A stretch of DNA of 64,000 bases, from the NCBI GenBank assembly GCA_030427205.1, contig JAUHXC010000001.1, positions 868,001 through 932,000 on the forward strand. The letters are read 5' to 3'. This DNA comes from a bacterium (GTDB lineage Bacteria > Myxococcota_A > Bradymonadia > UBA7976 > UBA1532). The first letter of the stretch is position 1, and each line of letters begins with the position of its first letter. Below, in pieces: positions 8,368 to 17,075 of the stretch. The notes under the pieces are model-generated. The model was not told the origin of the DNA, searched no databases, and worked only from the letters and a program-made list of their open reading frames with translations. Position numbers and translations under genes: made by a program.

Positions 8368-9726
8368 TCAGAAGAGCACCTCGAGCGCCTGCTGCACCGT
8401 CGACACCGGGATCAGCCCCTCTTCGCCCAGGCTGCGCGCCGCGTCGCGGTTGCCGCTGGGCAGTACGATGCGCTCGAAGCCGAGCCGGCGGGCCTCGGTG
8501 ATGCGCGCGTCGGCCCCGATGACACCTCGGATCTCGCCGCCGAGGCCCACCTCGCCGAAGACGGCGACCTTGGGGTCGAGCGGGCGGTCCATATGGCTCG
8601 ACGCCAGCGCCGCGATGACCGGCAGATCGGCCGCCGGCTCGTCGAGGCGCATGCCGCCGGCCACGTTGACGAAGACGTCGCCGCCCACGTCGAGCCCCGC
8701 CTTGCGCTCGAGCACGGCGAGCAGCAGCGCGGTGCGGTTGCCGTCGAAGCCGATCGCGGTGCGCCGGGGCGTGCCGTGGGCGTCGTGGGTCACCAGCGCC
8801 TGCACCTCGACCAGCAGCGGCCGGGTGCCTTCGAAGCAGGCGGCGACCACCGACCCCGACGCGCCGGCCGCCCGCTCGGCGAGGAACAGCGCGCTGGGGT
8901 TGGCCACCTCGGCCAGGCCGTCGCTCTTCATCTCGAAGGCGCCCAGCTCGTCGGTATTGCCGAAGCGGTTCTTGACCGCCCGCAGCAGCCGGAAGGGATG
9001 GCCCCGCTGGCCTTCGAGGTAGAGCACGGTGTCGACCATGTGCTCCAGCATGCGCGGCCCGGCCAGGTTGCCGGCCTTGGTCACGTGCCCCACCAGGAAG
9101 GTCACGATGTCGCGCCCCTTGGCCAGGGCGAGCAGCCGGGCGGTGATCGTGCGCAGCTGGGCCACGCTGCCCGGCGCGCTGCTCACGTCGTCGGCGTAGA
9201 GGGTCTGCACCGAGTCGATCACCAAGACCCGCGGCGCGAGCTTCTCGACGTGGTGCTCGATGCGGCTGAGCGAGGTCTCGGCCACCAGCCACAGGCTCTC
9301 GGCCGCCGCGCCGATGCGATCGAAGCGCAATCGGGTCTGGCGGGCGCTCTCTTCGCCGCTGACGTAGAGCACCGGCACGTCGAAGCGGGCGATGCGATCG
9401 CTCGCCTGCAAGAGCAGCGTGCTCTTGCCGATGCCCGGGTCGCCGCCGATGAGCACCAGCGCGCCGGGCACCAGCCCGCCGCCCAGCACCCGGTCGAGCT
9501 CGCCGATGCCGGTCGAGGCCCGCTGCGGCGGGCCGCCCTCGACGTCTTTGAGCCGCTGCGGCGTATTCACCGGCAGCGTCGAGCGGCTCTTGCCGGTCGG
9601 CGGCGGCGCGGGGGCGACGTCTTCCTCCACGGTGCCCCACTCGCCGCAGGCGGTGCAGCGACCGAGCCACTTGGCGTGGGTCTGGCCGCAGGCGGTGCAG
9701 GCGTATGTGGTTCGCTTACGGGCCAT
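8368..9726 (-). CDS. radA: DNA repair protein RadA
   Basis: A 452-residue protein of normal length. It has an N-terminal C4 zinc finger (CTACGQ...CTACGEWG, residues about 10-30), a RecA-like ATPase with Walker A GGDPGIGKST (about 93), the RadA-specific KNRFG motif (about 252), and a C-terminal Lon-protease-like domain (VNVAGGMRLDEPAADLPVIAAL). RadA is a DnaB-like helicase that helps branch migration during recombinational repair and transformation. The start MARKRTTYACTACG is standard for the family. It is alone on its strand, convergent with the deiminase-like gene. Confidence 0.96.
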   Translation of the reverse strand: MARKRTTYACTACGQTHAKWLGRCTACGEWGTVEEDVAPAPPPTGKSRSTLPVNTPQRLKDVEGGPPQRASTGIGELDRVLGGGLVPGALVLIGGDPGIGKSTLLLQASDRIARFDVPVLYVSGEESARQTRLRFDRIGAAAESLWLVAETSLSRIEHHVEKLAPRVLVIDSVQTLYADDVSSAPGSVAQLRTITARLLALAKGRDIVTFLVGHVTKAGNLAGPRMLEHMVDTVLYLEGQRGHPFRLLRAVKNRFGNTDELGAFEMKSDGLAEVANPSALFLAERAAGASGSVVAACFEGTRPLLVEVQALVTHDAHGTPRRTAIGFDGNRTALLLAVLERKAGLDVGGDVFVNVAGGMRLDEPAADLPVIAALASSHMDRPLDPKVAVFGEVGLGGEIRGVIGADARITEARRLGFERIVLPSGNRDAARSLGEEGLIPVSTVQQALEVLF

Positions 9727-9750
9727 CGGACCCCCTCCGCTGCCCGCGCC

Positions 9751-10452
9751 CTACCACGAGACCCCCGCCCCGATGTGCGTCGCCGCCATGACCCCCGGCC
9801 GGCCGGCGCCGCCGTAGGCCCGGATGTCGGCCTCGACCCGCACGAACCAGACGTCGGTGAAGTACAGGTCGAGCCCGCCGCCGGCGGTGATGCCGAAGCC
9901 GCCCGACGGGCCGTTCTCTTCGTTGAAGTAGCCGTCGTCGCCCAGGGACGGGTCGCCATAGAGCGGGCCGATGTCGCGGCCGCTGTCGGCCAGATCGAGC
10001 CCCAGCCCCACCGCGCCCCGGGCCCAGGGCCGCAGCCGGCTCTCGGAGAAGACGTACTCGACGCTGAGCAGGTCGAGGTAGACGAAGAGCAGCGGATCGT
10101 CGCCGGGCAGCGCGTGGAAGACATGGGCCCGCCAGCCGAGGCGCGCCGGCCCGACCCGATGGGCGAAGCCGATGCCGAACGCCAGCGGCGTGGACGGCGC
10201 CAGCGGCGAGCGCTCGGAGATCCACAGGCCATAGCCGCCGATGTCGAGCCACAGCGACGACTCGCCGTCGGCCTCTTCGGGGTACAGCGGCATGGTGGGC
10301 GGCTTCGCCTCCTCCGTCGGGTCGGCGGGCGGCGGGGCCTCGTCACCCGCGGCGGGCTCGGGCGTATCGGCCGGCTGGGCGTAGGCGGCCGGGCCGGTCA
10401 TGGCCAGGCCGAAGAGGAGCACGATCAGGCGTGAGGCAGCGCGATTCTTCAT
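9751..10452 (-). CDS. Outer-membrane beta-barrel protein
   Basis: A 233-residue protein with a signal peptide ending AYA-QP (cleavage about residue 28), then a Pro/Glu/Ala-rich segment (about 29-58) and about 170 residues of alternating beta strands with Gly/aromatic turns (GGYGLWIS, RLGWRAHVF, FGITAGGGLDLYFTDVWFVRVEAD). This is the pattern of an OmpA-like or Opacity-type eight-stranded barrel. The start MKNRAASRL at 10452 gives the best signal peptide. It lies upstream of radA on the same strand with a 24-nt gap, but no functional link is evident. Function unknown. Confidence 0.6.
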   Translation of the reverse strand: MKNRAASRLIVLLFGLAMTGPAAYAQPADTPEPAAGDEAPPPADPTEEAKPPTMPLYPEEADGESSLWLDIGGYGLWISERSPLAPSTPLAFGIGFAHRVGPARLGWRAHVFHALPGDDPLLFVYLDLLSVEYVFSESRLRPWARGAVGLGLDLADSGRDIGPLYGDPSLGDDGYFNEENGPSGGFGITAGGGLDLYFTDVWFVRVEADIRAYGGAGRPGVMAATHIGAGVSW

Positions 10453-10552
10453 GACCCGCGCATACTGCAAGAATCGGGATCACGATGGAATGCCGGCTGC
10501 GGGCGTCCGGCTGTCTTCAGGCGTCCAGAATGCGAACGGCGGGGTGTGCAGG

Positions 10553-10571
10553 CCGTCCAGGTTCTGGACGG
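10553..10571 (-). terminator. Hairpin after lipoprotein gene
   Basis: A perfect 8-bp stem CCGTCCAG / CTGGACGG with a 3-nt loop, 23 nt past the stop of the upstream minus-strand lipoprotein gene. No T tract follows. Confidence 0.35.
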
Positions 10572-10593
10572 CGGCGGCTCGGCGCCCCCGGGC

Positions 10594-11400
10594 TCACCGG
10601 CTCAGCGTGCCCGTCACCCGGATCGTGATGCCGGTGTCGGGGGCCTCGCCGCTGACCGCGGCGGTGACGTCGAACGCGCCGTCGAGGCTCCACGTATCGA
10701 GGGTGATGGTGCCCACGGCGTACTCGGTGTCGCCTTCGGCGGTGAGCCAGGTCACCGGGTGGTCGGCGGCGTCGAGCGGCGCCTCGTCGGCGGCGTTGGC
10801 CAGATCGTCGAACTCGACGCCATAGAAGACGTCGTCGGCGATGAAGAAGACCTCCAGGTCGCCCGGTGCGCCGTCGCCCTTGGCGCCGACGACCGCCCAG
10901 GCGTCTTCGCTGGCGGCGATCGGCACGTCGCCGTTGTCCTGCACGACGGTGATCGAGACCCCACCCGCGGCGCCGGCGTTGTGGCCGTCATCGTCGGTCA
11001 GGCAGACGGCGAACGCCCGGCAGTCGCCGGTATCGAGGGCGCGCTGGCAGGCGGCGGCCGCCCGCAGCAGGATGGGCTCGTCGGGGGTCTCGGCCAGGCC
11101 GTCGGCGAGGTCTTCGCAGTCGCCGCAGCCGCCGACGATGGTATCGGCGGCGGGGCAGTCGGCGGCGACGGTCTCGCAGATGGCGGGGCAGTCGAAGGGG
11201 CTCTCGCCCTCGCCTTCCCCTTCGCCCTCTCCTTCGCCCTCGCCCTCGCCCTCTCCTTCACCCCCGTCGGCGTCGGGCGCACCGCCCGTGCCGCCGGCGC
11301 CGGCGTCGGCCGGGTCGGACTCATCGGTGAGGCAGGCCGTCAAAGACAGCGCGAAGAGCGCGCCGAGCAGCAGCGCGACGGACGGGGTGGGGCGGGCCAT
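10594..11400 (-). CDS. Lipoprotein with a Gly-Glu repeat linker
   Basis: A 268-residue protein. The signal ends in lipobox LTAC (Cys23). A linker rich in Gly, Ala and Asp leads into about ten Gly-Glu pairs (residues about 47-66), encoded by a run of CTCGCC/CTCTCC-type hexamers at about 11202-11268 that should be prone to slippage. A compact domain with six Cys follows (CPAIC...CPAAD...CGDC...C...C), then a beta-rich C-terminal domain. Linkers of this kind are common in surface lipoproteins of Myxococcota and Bradymonadota. Function unknown; hairpins flank it, suggesting a single-gene transcript. Confidence 0.65.
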   Translation of the reverse strand: MARPTPSVALLLGALFALSLTACLTDESDPADAGAGGTGGAPDADGGEGEGEGEGEGEGEGEGEGESPFDCPAICETVAADCPAADTIVGGCGDCEDLADGLAETPDEPILLRAAAACQRALDTGDCRAFAVCLTDDDGHNAGAAGGVSITVVQDNGDVPIAASEDAWAVVGAKGDGAPGDLEVFFIADDVFYGVEFDDLANAADEAPLDAADHPVTWLTAEGDTEYAVGTITLDTWSLDGAFDVTAAVSGEAPDTGITIRVTGTLSR

Positions 11401-11541
11401 GGGTCCTCCGGGCGTATATCGATTGCGGGGGCTCAGTGCCCGTGCAATGCCCGAGGGGCCGACGCGCGATCCAGCAACAATCGTGAAACGCGCGGTGGCA
11501 GGCGGGGCTCACAGCGCTCTGACGGCGCGCTCACAGCGCTG

Positions 11542-12018
11542 TCAGAGCTGGTCGAGCACCCCGCCCGAGAGGCTGCAGCTGAGGCCGAAGCCATCGGGCT
11601 CGACGTTGAGCGCGGTGACCTTGCCGTCCTCGATGATCATCGAGTAGCGCTTCGAGCGGGTGCCGCCGAGCACCGCGGCGTCGACGTCGAGGCCGACCGC
11701 CTTGGTGAAGGCCGCGGCGGGGTCGGCGAGCATGCGCACCTTGCCGTCGGCGTCGTGAGCCTTGCCCCAGGCGTCCATCACGAAGGCGTCGTTGACCGCC
11801 ACGCAGACGATCTCGTCGACGCCCTTGCCCTTGATGGCCTGCGCGTCGTCGACGTAGCCCGGCAGGTGGGTCTTCGAGCAGCCGGGGGTGAACGCGCCGG
11901 GCACCGCGAAGAGCACGACCTTCTTGCCGGCGCTGAGCGCGGCGATGTCGACCTGATTGCCCGGGTTGCCCTCGTGCAGCTTGATGGCGGGCAGCGTATC
12001 TCCGACGTTGATGCTCAT
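11542..12018 (-). CDS. Peroxiredoxin, Prx5 type
   Basis: A 158-residue thiol peroxidase. The peroxidatic site is PGAFTPGCSKTHLPGY (Cys about 47), the conserved Arg lies in LGGTRSKRY, and a second Cys near the C-terminus (GLSCSLSGG, about 150) can act as the resolving Cys. The family reduces hydrogen peroxide and organic hydroperoxides using thioredoxin or glutaredoxin. Start ATG 12018 has AGAGGA just upstream. The upstream divergent gap carries several GTCATCG half-sites (see 12043-12111). Confidence 0.9.
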   Translation of the reverse strand: MSINVGDTLPAIKLHEGNPGNQVDIAALSAGKKVVLFAVPGAFTPGCSKTHLPGYVDDAQAIKGKGVDEIVCVAVNDAFVMDAWGKAHDADGKVRMLADPAAAFTKAVGLDVDAAVLGGTRSKRYSMIIEDGKVTALNVEPDGFGLSCSLSGGVLDQL

Positions 12019-12042
12019 GAATGATCCTCTGTGGGTCTGGGG

Positions 12043-12111
12043 GTCATCGGCCCGCGTTTGCGGGTCGGCAACGATGACGCGCCGCGCGGGCCCGGGGTTG
12101 CGCGTCATCGT
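12043..12111. promoter_or_regulatory. GTCATCG half-site array between peroxiredoxin and VOC genes
   Basis: GTCATCG occurs at 12043-12049 and 12104-12110, and its reverse complement CGATGAC at 12072-12078. The last two lie in a perfect 12-bp inverted repeat (ACGATGACGCGC 12071-12082; GCGCGTCATCGT 12100-12111, 17-nt loop). A second small hairpin CCCGC-GTTT-GCGGG lies between the first two. This looks like a divergent operator region or RNA hairpin; the regulator is unknown. Confidence 0.4.
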
Positions 12112-12155
12112 CACGGGCGCTTGCGTCGAGCGCGCCCGACGACTACACCGGGCCC

Positions 12156-12527
12156 ATGAGCGATGGGGTACAGAGCCTGTGGTGCGCCGATCCCGACGCC
12201 GCCGCCGACTGGTACGGCGCGGTGCTCGGCTGCCCGGTGGAGCGGCCGCGCGAGCGGGTGGCGCGCATCCGCTTCGAGCCGATCGATCTGGCCTTCCTGC
12301 CGCTCGAGCTCGCCCCCGCCGCGCCCGCGCCGGACGCGGTCTGGGCCTGGTTCACCGTCGATGATCTGGAGGGCGCGCGCGGGCTCTTCCTCGAGGCGGG
12401 CGCGCAGCCCGAGGGGCCGCTGCTCGAGCTGGGCGCGATGAGCATGCAGAAGCTGCGCGACCCGTTCGGCGGGCTGATCGCGCTGCTCGGTCCGCCGGCG
12501 GACGGGCTGGACGCGCTGCTCGAGTAG
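12156..12527 (+). CDS. VOC/glyoxalase-fold protein
   Basis: A 123-residue single-domain protein. The opening SLWCADPDAAADWYGAVLGC, a central WAWFTVDD and the closing KLRDPFGGLIALLGPP are typical of the vicinal-oxygen-chelate fold (one glyoxalase/bleomycin-resistance module). These proteins act as dimers on many substrates; metal-binding residues are not clear, so the reaction cannot be named. It is divergent from the peroxiredoxin gene and converges on the S9 peptidase gene with only 4 nt between stops. Confidence 0.75.
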   Translation: MSDGVQSLWCADPDAAADWYGAVLGCPVERPRERVARIRFEPIDLAFLPLELAPAAPAPDAVWAWFTVDDLEGARGLFLEAGAQPEGPLLELGAMSMQKLRDPFGGLIALLGPPADGLDALLE

Positions 12528-12531
12528 GGGC

Positions 12532-14658
12532 TCAGCCCCCGGCGGGTGCGGCGCCCTCGGCGGGCGCGGCCGGTGCGGCGGGCGCCTTCGGCAGCTTCTC
12601 GGCGACGCCCTCGAGCGCGTCGGCGCCCGCGGGCACCTGGATCGAGCTGCCGTCGAAGTCGCTGCCGATGGGCTGCGCCCGGCCGCCGAGGCACGCCTGC
12701 AGGAACTTCTCGGTCACCGCGTTGAACGCCAGCCGGTTCTGCGGGCGGGCGAAGCCGTGCCCCTCGTCCGGGAAGAGCACGTAGGTCACCGGGATGCCCT
12801 TCTTCTGCATCGCCGCGACGATCTGATCGCTCTCGCTCTGCTTGACCCGCGGGTCGTTGGCCCCCTGGCCGATGAGCAGCGGCTTCTTGATGGCGTCGAC
12901 CCGGGTCAGCGGCGAGCGCGCGTCGAGGAAGGCCTTGCCCTCTTCGGTGGTGTGATCGCCCACCCGCTGCTTGAAGAGCTGCACCATCGGCGCCCAGTAC
13001 GGCGGGATGGTCGACAGCAGCGTGCGGATGTTGCTCGGCCCGACGATGTCGACGCCGCAGGCGAAGACGTCGGGGGTGAAGGTCAGCCCGACGAGCGTCG
13101 CGTAGCCGCCGTACGAGCCGCCCATGATGGCGACCTTGTCGGCGGTGGTGATGCCCTGGTCGACGGCCCACTTCACCGCGTCGAGCAGGTCGTCGTGCAT
13201 CTTGCCGGCCCACTGCTTGTCGCCGGCGTTGACGAAGGTCTTGCCGAAGCCCGTCGAGCCGCGGAAGTTCACCGACAGCACCGCGTAGCCCCGATCGGCC
13301 AGCCACTGATGGTAGGGGTCGTAGCCCCACGAGTCGCGGGCCCAGGGGCCGCCGTGCACCATCAGCACCATCGGCAGCGGCTGCTTCGCCTTGCCCTCGG
13401 CGTCCGCCTCGGGCGGCAGGGTGTAGTAGCTCACCAGCTCGAGGCCGTCGCGGGCGTCGATGACCGTCGGGTACATCCGGGCCAGGGTCTCCTTCTCCAG
13501 CGCCGGCCGGTTGACGAAGAGGAAGGTCGCCTTCTTGGCGGCGCGGTCGTAGGTGTAATACTTCACCGGGCCGTCGTCGCCGATGAAGGCCACCGTCCAG
13601 GTCTTGTCGTCGAGCGTGCGGCTGGTGACCTCGATCTCACCGCGGGCGACCCCGGCGAGCACCTCGAAGTCGGCCTTGACCGCCGGATCGGTGAAGCGCC
13701 ACTCGACCCGGGTGTAATTCGACGACCACGCCTGGATCGCGCCGCTCGTCGGGTGGGCGAGCACGTCGTTGACGTCGGCCCGCGGGTCCTCGCCGACCAG
13801 GGTCTTCTCCCCCGACTTCAGGTCGATCGTGAAGAAGGCGCCGGTATCCCGCTCGCGGCTGTCGAGCAGATAGAGCACATCGCCGCTGGCGTCGAAGCCC
13901 GCCAGCCCGGTGGTCATCGAGTCGGCCTGGGGCACCACCAGCCACGGCTCGGCTTTGGGCGCGCCGTCGGCGAACTCGAACCACGCCATCGAGCCGTCGG
14001 GCTGGAAGCGCTGCGCGAAGCGCGGGGTCAGCTGGCGGTCGGTGACGTAGCCGATGTAGCCCGCGTCGTTCTGGAAGAGCAGCGTCGACTCGCCGCTGGC
14101 CAGATCGACCGCGTACAGGTCGAAGAGCTGCTTGTTGCGGGCGTTGTGGCTGATGAGCGCCACCCCCGGCTTCTTGTCGCTCAGGCCGTTGAGCTGGGCC
14201 CGCGCGCCGTCGTGCGGGGTCAGGTCGGTGGTCTCGAGGGTCTCGAGCTCGACCTTGTAGACGTGCCAATTCTCGTCGCCGCCGACATCCTGCAAGAACA
14301 GCAGGTGCTTGTCGTCGTAGGCCCACTGATACTGCCGGATGCCGCGCTTGCTGTCGTTCGTCACCGCCCGGGCCTCGCCGAGCTTGCCCACCGGGGCGAC
14401 CCACACGTTGAGCACGCCGTCCTTGGGGGCGAGCCACGCGAGGTGCTCGCCGTCGGGGCTGAGGCGCACCGCGGCGCGCTCGGGGTTGCCGAACAGCACG
14501 TCACGGGGGATGAGGCTCGACTCGGGGGCGGCCTGAGCGGTCGACATGGGCTTCTCCTCGGCGGTCGCGGGCGCCTCGGCGGCAGGCTCGGGGGCGCCGC
14601 CGCACGCGGCGAGCGTCAGGCCGAGCACGGCGATGGAACAGAGCGGACGCAGGTGCAT
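12532..14658 (-). CDS. S9-family prolyl oligopeptidase-like lipoprotein
   Basis: A 708-residue protein with lipobox LAAC (Cys about 19) and start ATG 14658 behind a clear GGAGG. After a short Ala/Glu/Pro linker comes a seven-bladed beta-propeller-like region (about 45-410, e.g. [15 protein letters not shown]), then an alpha/beta-hydrolase domain with HGGPW, nucleophile GGSYGG (about residue 520), catalytic Asp in GANDPRV and His in DEGHGF. This is the dipeptidyl/acylaminoacyl-peptidase layout. It should cleave short peptides at the cell envelope. The C-terminal 40 residues are an Ala/Pro-rich tail not needed by the family. Confidence 0.92.
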   Translation of the reverse strand: MHLRPLCSIAVLGLTLAACGGAPEPAAEAPATAEEKPMSTAQAAPESSLIPRDVLFGNPERAAVRLSPDGEHLAWLAPKDGVLNVWVAPVGKLGEARAVTNDSKRGIRQYQWAYDDKHLLFLQDVGGDENWHVYKVELETLETTDLTPHDGARAQLNGLSDKKPGVALISHNARNKQLFDLYAVDLASGESTLLFQNDAGYIGYVTDRQLTPRFAQRFQPDGSMAWFEFADGAPKAEPWLVVPQADSMTTGLAGFDASGDVLYLLDSRERDTGAFFTIDLKSGEKTLVGEDPRADVNDVLAHPTSGAIQAWSSNYTRVEWRFTDPAVKADFEVLAGVARGEIEVTSRTLDDKTWTVAFIGDDGPVKYYTYDRAAKKATFLFVNRPALEKETLARMYPTVIDARDGLELVSYYTLPPEADAEGKAKQPLPMVLMVHGGPWARDSWGYDPYHQWLADRGYAVLSVNFRGSTGFGKTFVNAGDKQWAGKMHDDLLDAVKWAVDQGITTADKVAIMGGSYGGYATLVGLTFTPDVFACGVDIVGPSNIRTLLSTIPPYWAPMVQLFKQRVGDHTTEEGKAFLDARSPLTRVDAIKKPLLIGQGANDPRVKQSESDQIVAAMQKKGIPVTYVLFPDEGHGFARPQNRLAFNAVTEKFLQACLGGRAQPIGSDFDGSSIQVPAGADALEGVAEKLPKAPAAPAAPAEGAAPAGG

Positions 14659-14797
14659 GAATCCTCCGGCGTGGGCGAATGGACGCCGCAGGATGCACGG
14701 AACCGCCCGAAGGCGCCAGGGGGGCCCGACGACCCGCCCGATCGGCCGCCACGACGGACCCCGGCACGCCCGGGCACACCCGGCTGGCCATCTGCCC

Positions 14798-14825
14798 GTG
14801 ACCATCTGCCCCGCTCTGGTATCCT
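14798..14825 (+). promoter_or_regulatory. Candidate promoter giving a leaderless transcript
   Basis: GTGACC (14798-14803), a 16-nt spacer and TATCCT (14820-14825). The -10 end is only 6 nt from the cytochrome ATG at 14832, and no purine-rich ribosome binding site lies before that ATG, so the message may begin at the start codon. Confidence 0.35.
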
Positions 14826-14831
14826 ATCGCG

Positions 14832-16247
14832 ATGCGTACACTGCACGAGCCCCGCGACCGAGACCGCGCGCCCACCATCCTGGGCGTATTGGGGCTCGCG
14901 CTGTGCCTCGCGGCCTGCGACGACGAGCCGGCGCCGCTCTTGACCGCCGAGCAGCTGCTCGACCCCGCCGCCTGCGCCGAGTGCCACCCGACCCACTACC
15001 AGGAGTGGCGCGGCAGCATGCACGCCTACGCCGCCGAAGACCCCGTCTTCCGCGCGATGAACGCCCGCGGCCAGCGGGAGACGAACGGCGCGCTCGGCGA
15101 CTTCTGCGTGCAGTGCCACGCCCCGATGGCGCTGCGCCTCGGGCTGACCACCGACGGCACCGACCTCGACGACGTGCCGCAGCACCTGCAGGGCGTCACC
15201 TGCGTCTTCTGTCACACCGTCGACGCGGTCGAAGGCACCCACAACAACCCCCTGCGGCTGGCGGACGACGGGGTCATGCGCGGCGGCGTGCGCGACCCGA
15301 TCCAGGTCGGCGGCCACGCCATGGCCTACAGCCCGCTGCACGACCGCCACGACCTGCGCTCGTCGGCGCTGTGCGGCAGCTGCCACGACGTGGTGACCCC
15401 CGCCGGGGTGCACCTCGAGCGGACCTACGCCGAGTGGCTCGACAGCCCGTTCAACAGCGACGACCCCGACCAGCGCACCACCTGCAACGACTGCCACATG
15501 CCCGGCCGACGCAGCGCCATCGCCGACGTCGACGGCGCGCCCATCCGCCGGCATCACGACCACTCGATGCCCGGGGTCGACGTCGCGCTGACCCCCTGGC
15601 CCGAGATGCAGGCCCAGCGGGCGCTGGTGCAGCGCGAGCTGGATACGATGATCGTCTCCGAGGTCTGCGTCGTGCCCCGCTCGGGCGGCGCCGAGGTCGA
15701 GGTCTACCTCGAGAACCTCACCGCCGGGCACTCGATCCCGTCGGGCGCGGCCCACGACCGCCGGCTGTGGGTCGAGCTCATCGCGTCGGCCGGCGACGAG
15801 ACGATCTACAGCTCGGGCGTGGTCGCCGACGGCGAGCCGGTGGCCTACCTGCCCGACCCCGACCTGTGGCTGCTGCGGGACACCGCCTACGACGCGCAGG
15901 GTGACGTGGCCCACATGTTCTGGGACATCGCCCGGGTCGAGAGCGACGTCCTGCCCAGCCCGACCCTGGTGCCGCCCGGCTCGCCGGGCTACGTCAACCC
16001 CCACGTGGGGCGGCGCTACGTGGTCATCGGCGAGACCCCCGACCGGGTCGACCTGCGGCTGCGCATGCGCCCCATCGGGCTCGACGTGCTCGACGACCTG
16101 GTCGACAGCGGCGACCTCGCGCCCTCGGTGCGCGACGCGATGCCGACCTTCGACCTCGCCGCGTCGGTGCAGACCTGGACGATGGACGCAGCGACCCTGC
16201 GGGTGACCCCGCTGGCCGGTCGCGAGGCGTGGTGCGTACCGCAATAG
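14832..16247 (+). CDS. Pentaheme c-type cytochrome lipoprotein
   Basis: A 471-residue protein with lipobox LAAC (Cys about 33) after an Arg-rich N-region. Five CxxCH heme sites are visible: CAECH, CVQCH, CVFCH, CGSCH and CNDCH, all in the first half (about residues 50-225). The order and the HYQEWRGSMHA opening resemble the cytochrome c-554 family of multiheme electron carriers. The C-terminal half is a beta-rich domain without heme motifs. It should sit on the periplasmic or outer face and pass electrons; partners are not visible here. Cytochrome maturation genes are not in the window. Confidence 0.88.
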   Translation: MRTLHEPRDRDRAPTILGVLGLALCLAACDDEPAPLLTAEQLLDPAACAECHPTHYQEWRGSMHAYAAEDPVFRAMNARGQRETNGALGDFCVQCHAPMALRLGLTTDGTDLDDVPQHLQGVTCVFCHTVDAVEGTHNNPLRLADDGVMRGGVRDPIQVGGHAMAYSPLHDRHDLRSSALCGSCHDVVTPAGVHLERTYAEWLDSPFNSDDPDQRTTCNDCHMPGRRSAIADVDGAPIRRHHDHSMPGVDVALTPWPEMQAQRALVQRELDTMIVSEVCVVPRSGGAEVEVYLENLTAGHSIPSGAAHDRRLWVELIASAGDETIYSSGVVADGEPVAYLPDPDLWLLRDTAYDAQGDVAHMFWDIARVESDVLPSPTLVPPGSPGYVNPHVGRRYVVIGETPDRVDLRLRMRPIGLDVLDDLVDSGDLAPSVRDAMPTFDLAASVQTWTMDAATLRVTPLAGREAWCVPQ

Positions 16248-16261
16248 GCCGCGGCGCCACA

Positions 16262-16285
16262 GACGAACGACGAACGACGAACGAC
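16262..16285. repeat. Heptanucleotide direct repeat before the Nudix/NrtR gene
   Basis: Three perfect copies of GACGAAC (16262-16282) and a partial fourth, 55 nt before the GTG start of a Nudix-type regulator. It could be an operator but is too short to judge. Confidence 0.4.
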
Positions 16286-16340
16286 CGAAGAGCAAAACAC
16301 TATCGAAACATCACCCCGTAGCCACGACTGCATTCAAGCC

Positions 16341-17075
16341 GTGAAACACTCGATCCCCGATACCGAGAAGCCCTTCATCGACGCCTACCGGGCGCGGGCC
16401 ACCGCGTACCCCCGGCCGTCGGTCACCGTCGATCTGGTGATCCTGACCGTGCAGGACACCGACCTCAAGCTGCTGCTCGTGCGCCGAAAACAGCCGCCCT
16501 TCGCCGACTGGTGGGCCCTGCCCGGCGGATTCGTGCGCGTCGGCGACGGCTTCGAAGACCAGGGCGAGAGCCTGCTCGACGCCGCCCACCGCGAGCTGGC
16601 CGAAGAGACCGGCCTGCCCCGGGACAAGGTCTTCCTCGAGCAGCTCTACACCTTTGGTGATGCCGACCGCGACCCGCGCATGCGGGTGATCTCGGTGGCG
16701 TGGTACGCGCTGGTGCGCCCCGACCTCGCCCCCTTCGTCACCGCCGGCAGCGACGCCGCCGAGGTGCGCTGGGTCTCGCTGAGCCACGAGCGGCCCGAGG
16801 CGCTCGCCTTCGACCACGACCGCATCGTCGACACCGCCGTCGAGCGCATCCGGGGCAAGGTCGACTACGCGCCCATCGCCTTCGACCTCGTGCCGCCCAC
16901 CTTCACCGTCGCCGAGCTGCGCGCGGTCTACGAAGCCATCAACGGCCAGCGCTACGACGCGTCGAACTTCCGCCGGCGCTTCAAACGCATGATCGACGAC
17001 GGCCTCGTCGCCCGGGCCCCCGGCAAGCGGCACACCGCCCGCAGACCGGCGGCAGTGTATAGCTTCGTGCGATGA
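16341..17075 (+). CDS. Nudix hydrolase with winged-helix domain (NrtR-like)
   Basis: A 244-residue protein; start GTG 16341. Residues about 30-155 form a Nudix domain with box G-G-F-V...E-S-L-L-D-A-A-H-R-E-L-A-E-E-T-G-L, which keeps the REx2EE catalytic core. Residues about 165-240 look like a winged helix (TVAELRAVYEAING...FRRRFKRMIDDGLV). This is the layout of NrtR, an ADP-ribose-sensing repressor of NAD metabolism, and of related sugar regulators. No NAD genes are adjacent, so its targets are unknown. The intact Nudix box suggests retained hydrolase activity. It overlaps the next gene by four bases (ATGA). Confidence 0.85.
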   Translation: MKHSIPDTEKPFIDAYRARATAYPRPSVTVDLVILTVQDTDLKLLLVRRKQPPFADWWALPGGFVRVGDGFEDQGESLLDAAHRELAEETGLPRDKVFLEQLYTFGDADRDPRMRVISVAWYALVRPDLAPFVTAGSDAAEVRWVSLSHERPEALAFDHDRIVDTAVERIRGKVDYAPIAFDLVPPTFTVAELRAVYEAINGQRYDASNFRRRFKRMIDDGLVARAPGKRHTARRPAAVYSFVR

